The notes below the pieces were generated by a model. The model saw only the letters and a program-made list of their open reading frames with translations, ran no database searches and had not been told where the DNA came from. This document shows, one piece after another, positions 54,871 to 64,000 of a stretch of 64,000 bases of DNA (the stretch's first letter is position 1; every line of letters begins with the position of its first letter). The position numbers were made by a program, and so were the translations under genes. Source of the stretch: Pegoplata infirma (Eukaryota; Arthropoda; Insecta; Diptera; Anthomyiidae); assembly GCA_963921195.1 (NCBI GenBank), contig OY992537.1, positions 34,705,410 through 34,769,409 on the forward strand. The letters run 5' to 3'.

Positions 54871-55584
54871 CAAAATTGCTTGAATGTAGAATTGCCCAAG
54901 TTTCTATCATTTATTTAATATTATTTTGTATTGCTCTAAACGCCTTACTAAAGAAGACGTAGTAAACTATCTGCACATAAATCAAGATTTTTCAGTGATG
55001 AAATAAATAACAAAACAAAAATCGTATGACAATTTATGATTAGACTTATAATTTATGATGTCTTTATCTAGACAAAAAAATAATACATTTATTAGACGGA
55101 ATCAGGTGTTTAAAAAAATGTTTAAGTAATTGTTGTTACATGGTTTTAGTTAAATATCTATTAACAAAATTATAAACAAACACATTTTAAAATTTTTGAA
55201 AATGATCCATAACTACATATTTTCAGTGCAGTTTTTTTTTTTCAAATATACCAACTGCCAAGTTTCATTTTACTTTACACATGTAATTTATTTTTAGCTG
55301 CATTTGTCATGACATCTCATCATAATGAACTTGTACTAAATGTTCGAGTCAAAATATTTTAAGTGCATAAATATTATCGTGTTCATGAACTATTTTGGGA
55401 GATAATATTGAAAATGTAGTTGACATAAAATAATGCAATAAAGGTTTTCATTTTACCTAGGAATATTTTTTGGAACAGAATCCCGTTACAATATATTCTT
55501 AAATATATTATACCGTAATCACAACAAAAATTTCAATGTCAAAAAAAAAATTATGTAAAAAGTACAACTTTTTATTAAAAATTA
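54871..55584. other. AT-rich stretch, nothing recognised
   Basis: No repeat family or coding signal visible. Confidence 0.4.
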
Positions 55585-57322
55585 CACCGAAAAAAACTCC
55601 TGCCTTATATGTACGAAAACGTTCGTACATTGTACGAAAAATTTCGTTGTTTCGCACCACGAAATTCTTGCGTACAATGTACGAAATGCACGAAATTGTT
55701 TCGTAAAATAAACGAAATTGTTTTTGTATTTTACAAAAAAATTTCGTAAAATAAACGCAATAAATTTTTGTGTTTTACGAAAATGTTCGTAAAATAAACG
55801 AATTTTTTTTTGTTTTACGAAATTATTTCGTAAAATAAACGAAATATTTTTATTTTTACGAAAATTTTTTGGTAAAAAAAAAATCCTTAAATTAATGAAA
55901 TTACATGTAAAAATTCTTGTTTGAGAATAAGAACAACGTTTTCAACGTTTTGACAGCAACATTTCCAAGCAATTAATTGTTTCTTCTTAACAAAGACTTA
56001 TAAGATTTCATTCATTATTTACAGTGATTTTGTTTTAGGCTACGTTAACACTACAAGAACTTATGATGATATGTTGAGATGATTTTTTTGGAGGACCACC
56101 TTCCCACATGTAAAAAAAAACTTATATCATCAAGCCTCAAATTTTATTTGATCCGATTAGCCTCAAATTTTAATTGAGCCTTAAAATAAATAAAAACCAA
56201 GAGAGAGCTTTTAAGTCGGCTGTGCCGAATTTTTATTACCCCAAATATTTAAAAAAAAAATATCAGAGTTATCATTATTGAAATTAATTCTTTATACCCA
56301 CGACCACAAGGCATTTTCTAATCCCCTGGGTCGAAGCTCATTACTTTAAATTTTTTTTGACATAAAAATGTTTCATTTGTTTAACAAAACAACAAAAAAC
56401 ACTTTAAAAAAATTGAGTTTTCCAGAGGTTGGTTTAAAGAAATAAAACTTTTTTGCCCACATACGAACTTAACCTGCTGATGGCCAAAAGACTTGTTCCG
56501 TGGTATCCGGACATTACATAGAATGCCTTAGAATTTATCATGGATCAATAATACATATACTTTATGGGGTCCCCGACCGATATTTTTTAATTATACCCCA
56601 ATACTGTAGTTGGAGGGCATAAAAACACCCTTTAAGCATGCATTTAAAGATTTGAAGGGCTTGTTGTAAAATCTCGATAAGCAGCATTTCATTTTATGGT
56701 GGTTTTTGCCATAAAACGTTTGAAATTATGATAAAAATAGATCTTTTAAAGAACTTTTATACTCAAGATACTTGTACGAAGGGCTTAAGCAAAACTTCTG
56801 CCAAAAATCTGTCAATAGAACATCAGTAGAAGGCGAAAAACACCAAAAATAAAATGTTGCTTATCAAGTTTTTGCAATAAGCCCTTCATTTCTTCTTTTT
56901 TCATTAGTTTTGTAAAATTTCAAAATTCTTGATTATTTTTTTTTCGTGATATAAAGTCCACTTTCGTATATTTTACGAAAGAAGTTTTTACGAATTATTT
57001 TCGTAAAAATACGAAAGTCTGTACACTTTTTTTTGTAATATGCAGTCAACATTCGTATATTTTACGAAAGAATCATTTACATTCTTTTTTTCGTTACTTT
57101 CGTAAAATTACAAAAGTTTTTACAACATTTTTTTCGTAATATGTAGTCAACATTCGTAAATATTACGAAAAAAATATTGACTAATCATTTTCGTTACTTT
57201 CGTAAAAATACGAAATTCAGTACTAAAGTTTTTCGTAATATGTAGTCAACTTTCGTGTATTTTACGAAAATAAAAAGTACGAAACTTATTTTCGTAAAAT
57301 GTTGCATGGATTTTTTTCGGTG
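55585..57322. mobile_element. TA-type MITE, CACCGAAAAAAA ends, CGTAAAATAAACGAAA iterons
   Basis: Ends CACCGAAAAAAACTCC and GGATTTTTTTCGGTG, with TA flanks (55583-55584, 57323-57324). Both sides are packed with TTTCGTAAAATAAACGAAAT-like palindromes (55610-55880, 56940-57300). A DINE-like fragment sits in the centre. Confidence 0.75.
56187..56625 (-). mobile_element. DINE-like fragment nested in the 55585-57322 MITE
   Basis: AAACCAAGAGAGAGCTTTTA and GTCGGCTGTGCCGAA, then AGAGGTTGGTTTAAAG, ATGGGGTCCCCGACC and CTGTAGTTGGAGGGCATAAA. Confidence 0.6.
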
Positions 57323-57913
57323 TAGTACTTTTTAAAAACTTTTTTTTTAATATTTGTAGAAAATGGCATAAAACGTAAATTAAATTAATTATATACCGTA
57401 ATTGAATTGCATTAAGAACGGAATAGAAAAGGGAACGGGGAACGAAATGGAATAAAACTTTGAATGATTTTTTTTACTCAATATTATAACGGATCGGAAT
57501 AAAACTCATGTGGAACAAAATAAAATGAAACACGAATTAAAATAAAAATTGGAAAAAAAATTATATAAAATTTTGTTTCCTTTTTTCACTAAAATTTTAA
57601 ATTCTGTTTTTTTTACTCAAAATTTTTTTTACTCAACATATTTTTGATAAATTACAAAAAACCTGGAAAACATTCATAGGAAATGAAATAGAATACAACA
57701 AGGAACGAAACGTAATAGAACTTTGAAAGACATTTTTTGCTCAATATATTTACAAAATGGAACGGAACTTAAGTGGAACGAAATAAAAAGAAACAGGAAA
57801 CGAAATGGAATGAAGCACTTAATGTTTTTTTATATAAACTTTGTTCTTTATTTTTTTTTACTTTATATTTTTATTCACTAAAACTTTTTTCATTCAAACT
57901 TTTTTTCTAATTT

Positions 57914-58462
57914 TTATACCCTCCAACCACAGTATGGGGGTATACTCACTTTGTCATTCCGTGTGTAACGCATCGAAATATCGGTCTAGGACCCCATAAA
58001 CTATATATATTATTGATCAGTGATCCATTCTAAGACATTCTAGCGATGTCCGTCTGTCCGTCCGTCCGTCCGTCTGTGGAAGACACGATACAGTCCAAAG
58101 TAAAAGAGCTAGACTCCTGAAATTTGGCACGAATATGTCTTATGGTATTGGGCTAGTTAAGTTCGAACATGAGCAAAATCGGATCAGGGGGAAAAAAGTT
58201 CCCCTCTTAAGAACTAAACAAACCTCTAAAAAAAAGCCATTTTTTTATAGGTTTTTTGAACTTTTGCTTAGCAAACGAAACATTTTTATGTCTAAAGAAG
58301 TTCAAAGTCTTGCAGTTGGTTCCAGGAAGATTGTCTCCCACCGACGTTACCCCCCCCCCCCCCAAAAAAAAAAAACGCCCCTGTTTTTTTTTTTTTTTTT
58401 TTAAACGCGTTGGAGGGTATAAAAGATTCGGCACAGCCGAATTTAACACTCTCACTTGTTTT
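57914..58462 (+). mobile_element. DINE-1-like element in the array
   Basis: TATACCCTCCAACCACAGTA start, (GTCC)n at 58052-58073, ACACGATACAGTCCAAAGTA, and end GGAGGGTATAAAAGATTCGG, CACAGCCGAATTTAACACTC, ACTTGTTTTT. Contains C13 and A12 homopolymers near 58349-58374. Confidence 0.8.
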
Positions 58463-60450
58463 TTTTTTTTTTAATTTTTTACTCAAAATTTTTGGCCACT
58501 TAATACATTTCTAAATAAATTATCCAAATCTTTAACTTGGGAAACATTCACAGGGAATGATAGAATGGAACAGGGGACGAAATGGAATGAAACTTTGAAA
58601 GACAATTTTTTACACAATATATATTTACGGAATTAAAAATGGAACCCACGTAGAACGAAATATGAAACATGGAACAAATTAGAATGAGAAACTAAAAAGA
58701 AATTTTTGTATTAAAAAATTTTCTTCACTCAAATTTTGTACACAAAATTTTTTCACTAACATTTTTTCACTAAAATTCTTTTTTCACTAAAATTTTAAAT
58801 TAAATATTTTTTACTAAAAGCAACATTCAGCGAGAATGAAATAGAATGGAACAGGGAACGAAATAGAATGACAATTTGAAAGATTTTTTTTACTCGATAT
58901 ATTTTCGGATTGAAAAGAGACCCACGGGGAACGAAATTATATCAAACATGGAATGAAACTTGAAAAAACATTTTTTTAAATAAAAATTTTTTCACAAAAA
59001 TTTGTGTTTTCACTTAAAATTTTTTTTACTTAAATTTTTTTCATTAAAACTTTTTTTCCCCTAAAATTTTAAATTAAATTTTTTTTCACTAAGTTTTTTC
59101 ACCCAAAATTTTTTGTCACTATACTTATTTCTTAATAAACTACAAAAAAGCATTTCAAATTTTATTTCAATCTAAATCTTTAGCGTGTGAAACATTCAAG
59201 GTATGAAATAGAATTTAACAGGGAACGAAATCGAATGAAAAAAAAATTTTGTTTACTCAATTACTCAAAACAAAAATGAAATGAAGTATGGAACGAAATG
59301 GAATTAAACTTGATTTTTTTTTTTTAATAAAATTTTGTTCGCTTTAATTTTTGTCGTTCTTAATTTTTTTTTTACTTAAACTTTTTTGTTCAAACTTTTT
59401 TTCACTAAAATTTTTTAATTCAGTTTGCTTACAAAATTTTTTTACTCAAAATTGTTTGTCACTCAACATATTTTACAATTAATCCAAATCTGGAAACATT
59501 CACAGGGAATGCATTAGAATGAAACAGTGAACGAAATAGAATAAAATTGTAAAAGAATTTTTTGTTTACTCAATACATTTACGGAATGGAACCCACGTGG
59601 AAAGAAATTGAATGAAACATGAAACGATATGGAATAAAACTTGAAATGAATTTCACTAAAATTTTTCTCAGGTAAAATTGTTTTTCACCTAAACTTTTTT
59701 ATTTAAACTTCTTGTGTCACTAACAATTTATATTAAACTTTTAGCACTAAATGTTTTCATTCAAATTTGTTTGTCGCTCAACATATTTTTTGGATAAATT
59801 ATAAAAAAAAAACTTTTCAAATTTAATTTCAATTCAAATCTTTAACTTAGGAAACATTCACAGGGAATGATATATAATGGAACGGAAACGAAGTGGAATA
59901 AAACTTTGAAAGACATTTTTTCTTAATATAAATAAAATGAAATATGAAAAAAAATATTTTTTTTATAAAATATTTTGATCACTAAAATTTTTTTCACTTA
60001 ACATTTTTTTTCACTCAACCTATGTACTTTATTCAAATCTTGTTTACTAAAATTTTAACATCAATTTTTGTACTATTTTCTTTTACTCACAATTTTTTCT
60101 CACTCATCATTATCATTCCATATTAACGGAATGAAACTCACGTGCAACGAAATAAAATTAAACATGGGACGATCTGAAATGAAACATTAAAAACTGAATT
60201 TTATATATTTTATATAAAATTTGTTTTCACTAAAATTTTTTTCATTAAACTTTTTTTTCTCCATAACTTAAAATTAATTTTTTACCTAAATTTTTTCACC
60301 TAAGACTTTTTGTCCTCAACATATTTCTAAATAAATAACAAAAAACTTTACAAATTTTATTTCAATCCAAATCTTTAACCTGGAAACATTCAGAGAATGA
60401 AGTGGAATGGAATAGGGAACGAAATAGAATGAAAATTGGAAAGAACATTT

Positions 60451-61047
60451 TTATACCCTCCACTTAGTGATAGAGGGTATATATAAGTTTGTCATTTCGT
60501 TTGTAACTCATCGAAATATCGGTCTGGGACCCCATAAAGTATATATTTTTATGATGCCCGATCGATTTTAAGACATTCTAGCGATGTCCGTCTGTCCGTC
60601 TGTCTGTCTGTGGAAAATGCTCTCACGGACAAAATATTGCACAGAGATGACTGAAACTTAACATACTTATTGGAAGTTCTCCCGAGAAGTTTGGTATTGC
60701 ATTTGAGCGATATCAGTTCAGCGGTTCAAAAGTTATGAACGAAAATGTAAGCACGCCTCAAAAATTTCAGTACATTCAACATAATTCGGCTTCTGGTTGA
60801 CATATGTGAACATAATTGAACACGAAATAGTATTTAAACAAGTACGAACATATTTTTTGTCAAAAAAAGAAAAAAATCGAGGATTTTTTTTTTACCAAAA
60901 TTTTTTTCGCGGAAATTTTTTTTCAAAAAAAAATTTTTTTTCAAAAGTAGTTTCCTTTTAAATAAAGTTTTTTGCAATAATCTTTTTGAAATTGTGGAGG
61001 GTATCACTACATTCGGCATGGCCGAATTTAACTTTTTTACTTGTTTT
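60451..61047 (+). mobile_element. DINE-1-like element in the array
   Basis: TATACCCTCCACTTAGTGAT start, (GTCT)n at 60595-60612, and end CATTCGGCATGGCCGAATTT and ACTTGTTTTT. Close to 50089-50710, lacking one short block near 60784. Confidence 0.8.
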
Positions 61048-62317
61048 TACTCAATATATTTACTGAATGGAATGAAGAAATTAAATGAAACATTGAACGA
61101 TATAAAATGAAACTGAAAAAAAAAACTTTTTTCCACTTTCAATTTTTTTCACTCAAACTTTTTTCATTAAAACTTTTTTTTCGCAAAAATTTAAAGTTAA
61201 ATTTTTTTCGCTCAAATTTTATTTCAATCCAAATCTTTAACCTGGAAAATATTCAAAGGGAATGAAATAGAATGCAACAGGGAACGAAATGGAATGAAAC
61301 ATTGAAAAAATTTTTTTACTCAATATATTGACGGAATGGAAAATGGAACCCACGTACAACGAAATAAAATTTAACATGGAACAAATTGGAATGAAACACT
61401 AAAAATAAATTTTTTTCACTTCAAATTTTTTTAACTAAAATTTTTTAAATTCAAACTTCTTTTTTCGCTAAAATTTAAAATTAAATTTTTTTTGCAAAGT
61501 TTTTCACTTAAAATTTTTTGTCGCTCAACATATTTCTTGATAAATTACAAAAAAAAAATTAATTTAATTTCAATGAAAATCTTTAACCTGGGAAACATTC
61601 AGAGAAATAAAATGAAATATGAAACGAATTGAAATAAAACTGGAAAAGAATTTTTTTATATAAAATTTAGCTCACTTAAATTTTTTTCACTTAAATTTTT
61701 TTTACTAAAACTTTTTCATCAAATTTTTTTTTACTATAATTTTAAATTCAACTTTTTTCACTAAACATGTTCACTCAATGTTTATGTTTCACTTCATATT
61801 TCTTGATAAATTACAAAAAAAAAACTTTCAAACTCAATTTCAATCCAAATCCTTAATCAGGGAACAAAATAGAGTTAAACAGGGATTAAAATAGAATGAA
61901 ACAGATGAAATGAAACATAGAACGACATGGAATAAAATTTAAAAATATTTTTTTACATAAAATTTTAGTCGCACAAATTTTTTTTTTACTCAAAATTTTT
62001 TCATTTAAAATTTTTTTCACTTAAATTTTAAATAAAACCAATCCAAATCTTTAAACTGGGAAACATTTAATTGTAAAAAACAAAACAAAAAACTTGGCTA
62101 AAATGCTAACAACAAACAAAATATTATGTTTTGGCACATCTATCATTAATTTAATTAAAATGTTGTCATCAAAATTTCTGTATTATTTTCTTATCGTGAC
62201 TAATCGTCGGTTAAGTAGAAACACATTTTCATCAAATGCATATTTTCAAATTGTTAACAGATTTTCAATTTAAATTTTTAAAACAAAGCAAAACAAATAC
62301 AAATATGTTTGTATGTA

Positions 62318-62874
62318 CACTCAAAAAATTATGTTAGTAAAATCAACTGAAAATATCAGTTAAAATAACTACTTTGTTAGTTATTTTGTGGTCAACTACT
62401 TTTTCAGTTAAATCAACTAACAATGTTAGTTATTTTAACTGACAAAAAACAACTGACTTATATAGTAAAAGTTACTAACATTTGTAGTCAAAACAACTAA
62501 TATGTAGTAAAAATAAAATATACAATATATAATTTTTTTTTTTTGTAAAAAATTTTTCAGAAAAAAAAAATTGAAGACCAAATTTATCCAAGTTTTTTTT
62601 TTTTTTAAGTTGTGAAAAATAATAAAAAAATTTTTTCGGAAAAAACTTTGAAAATTTTTCAGAGATAAAAAAATAAAATTAACTACTTTAAATAACTGTT
62701 ACTACATTACAGTACTTTTTTGTTAGTTATTCAAAAAACGACTTTAAATAACTAACAGAAATAGTTGTTTGATATTTTTCATACAAAAATTACTGACTTT
62801 GTAGTTGAAAACAACTAACTACTGTAAAATATACAAACAACTAGCATGTAGTAACTTACATAATTTTCTGAGTG
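62318..62874. mobile_element. TA-type MITE with AACTAACA/TGTTAGTT iterons
   Basis: Ends CACTCAAAAAATTATGTTAG and CATAATTTTCTGAGTG, with TA flanks (62316-62317, 62875-62876). The halves repeat GTTAGTTATTTTAACTGA-like palindromes. Confidence 0.8.
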
Positions 62875-62879
62875 TATGT

Positions 62880-63569
62880 CTGCTCTTGTAGTTGTATTTT
62901 AATCATAATTTTAAATACAGAACATGATTGACCACAATAGAAATTTTCATATTTGCCATTATCTGTGCATTTTTAAAATGCAGAAAATATAAAACATATT
63001 GCGTTTTTATATATGGCAAAAATTGCAGCAAACAAAGAAAAATTGTTGGTTTTGCAATTTTCTCTTTTTGGTTGGAAAAAAAATATTTAAAAAAAAATGG
63101 TTGAAAATTTATTTTTTTTATTTTAATTATAAATATTGTTTGTTTGGTTTGCACTCGCAGTAAAAGACAAGTTCAATTAAATTTTTGTATACTTTTTTTT
63201 TCCTTCTTTCAATACCACAAACTGCACTGAACTTATAGACACAAAGACTTTGTTAATATTTTTTTTTTCTTATAAACCAATTGCAAATTTGTTTAAGTTA
63301 TATATTGCCCATTTTTCAAATATGACAATATTTTTGGTTGTACAAACATGTTACCATATTTTTGCAGCACGTGTTAGAAATAAAAGAAAAATTGTATATT
63401 TATTGCACAATTTTATAATTGAAACATGAAATTTTGACAATTGTCTTTTCAATAAATCATCATAAAATTATTATTATGCAATTTTTATGCAGGAATGTGT
63501 TTGTCGGTGGGTATTGGATTTAGAAAAAATAATTTCATATTTTATTCTGTCTGCAAATTTTATAAAAAT
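62880..63569. other. AT-rich stretch, nothing recognised
   Basis: No coding or repeat structure that I can support before the terminal satellite. Confidence 0.4.
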
Positions 63570-64000
63570 TATAATGTTCTGAGACACTTTTTTCTTTTTT
63601 CAGAATCTGAGACATTTTTTCGATATAGAAAAAGTCTAAGATTCTGATAAATTTTTTTTATATAGAAAAAGTCTCAGATTTTGAGACATGTTTTCTATAT
63701 AGAAAGAGTCTCAGATTCTGAGACATGTTTTCTATAAAGAAAAAGTATCAGATTCTGAGACATGTTTTATATAGAAAAAGTTTCAGATTCTGAGTCATAG
63801 ATTTTGAGACAGTTTTTCTATATAGAAAAAGTCTCAGATTCTGAGACAGTTTTTCTATATAGAAAAAGTCTCAGATTCTGAGACAGTTTTTCTATATAGA
63901 AAAAGTCTCAGATTCTGATACAGTTTTTCTATATAGAAAAAGTCTCAGATTCTGAGACAGTTTTTCTATATAGAAAAAGTCTCAGATTCTGAGACAGTTT
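63570..64000. repeat. 35-bp satellite, array 4 (continues past window end)
   Basis: About 11 units in the other orientation (GAAAAAGTCTCAGATTCTGAGACA) with TTTTTCTATATAGAAAAA. Units become more regular towards the right edge, so the array probably extends well beyond it. Confidence 0.85.

Larger units (their letters stand above)
57390..62075. repeat. Array of ~270-370-bp GGGAACGAAATGGAATG units
   Basis: About ten diverged units. Each has GGAAACATTCACAGGGAATG, GGAACGAAATGGAATGAAAC, TTTTTTACTCAATATATTTAC, CACGTGGAACGAAAT and a T-rich half with TTTTTTTCACTAAAATTTT and TTTCAATCCAAATCTTTAA. Starts are near 57670, 58548, 58822, 59189, 59495, 59852, 60384, 61245, 61590 and 62058. Two DINE-1-like elements interrupt it. 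A related block lies inside the Helitron (6540-6725). Confidence 0.75.

Overview
The window looks like about 64 kb from a higher dipteran, most likely a calyptrate fly. The evidence is extreme A+T richness, many DINE-1/HINE-like (Helentron-related) repeats ending in ACTTGTTTT with Helitron and hAT relics, consensus GTAAGT splice sites, and a LOA-type non-LTR retrotransposon. The species is inferred. There is no prokaryotic-style gene organisation and no CRISPR, rRNA or canonical tRNA gene.

Only one host gene is supported. It is on the minus strand and encodes an unnamed acidic, coiled-coil protein. Exon 1 (CDS 44075-45142, 356 codons) ends in a phase-0 GTAAGT donor. The next exon (9909-10126) begins after a polypyrimidine-CAG acceptor in the same phase and continues the coiled coil. 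The intron between them is about 33.9 kb, so most of this window (10127-44074) is one intron. A second intron starts at 9908 and runs off the left edge. The sequence right of 45142 is 5'UTR/promoter and upstream DNA, again repeat-filled.

Left part (1-9908, downstream intron): DINE-like fragments, a 35-bp double-palindrome satellite (2870-4351) split by a 2.6-kb non-autonomous Helitron (4352-6938), and two TA-flanked palindromic MITEs with CTCGAG-containing ends.

Large intron (10127-44074): four long foldback elements (10611-12592; near-identical copies at 22626-23714 and 42707-43794; 38558-39882). It also holds a LOA-clade retrotransposon (14710-19982, minus strand) with an intact 1197-aa EN-RT-RNaseH ORF2 and an ORF1 broken by one base, hAT-type MITEs with 8-bp target duplications, TA-flanked MITEs (one with a tRNA-like insert), several DINE-like copies, and repeats carrying a conserved short reading frame. 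Nested insertions can be ordered because paralogous empty sites exist within the window.

Right part (45143-64000): a possible TATA/Inr promoter near 45841, then more DINE-like, hAT and TA-flanked MITEs, a 4.7-kb array of ~270-370-bp repeats (57390-62075) related to the Helitron interior, and another block of the 35-bp satellite at the right end.

All similarity statements were made by eye; no database search or folding was run.
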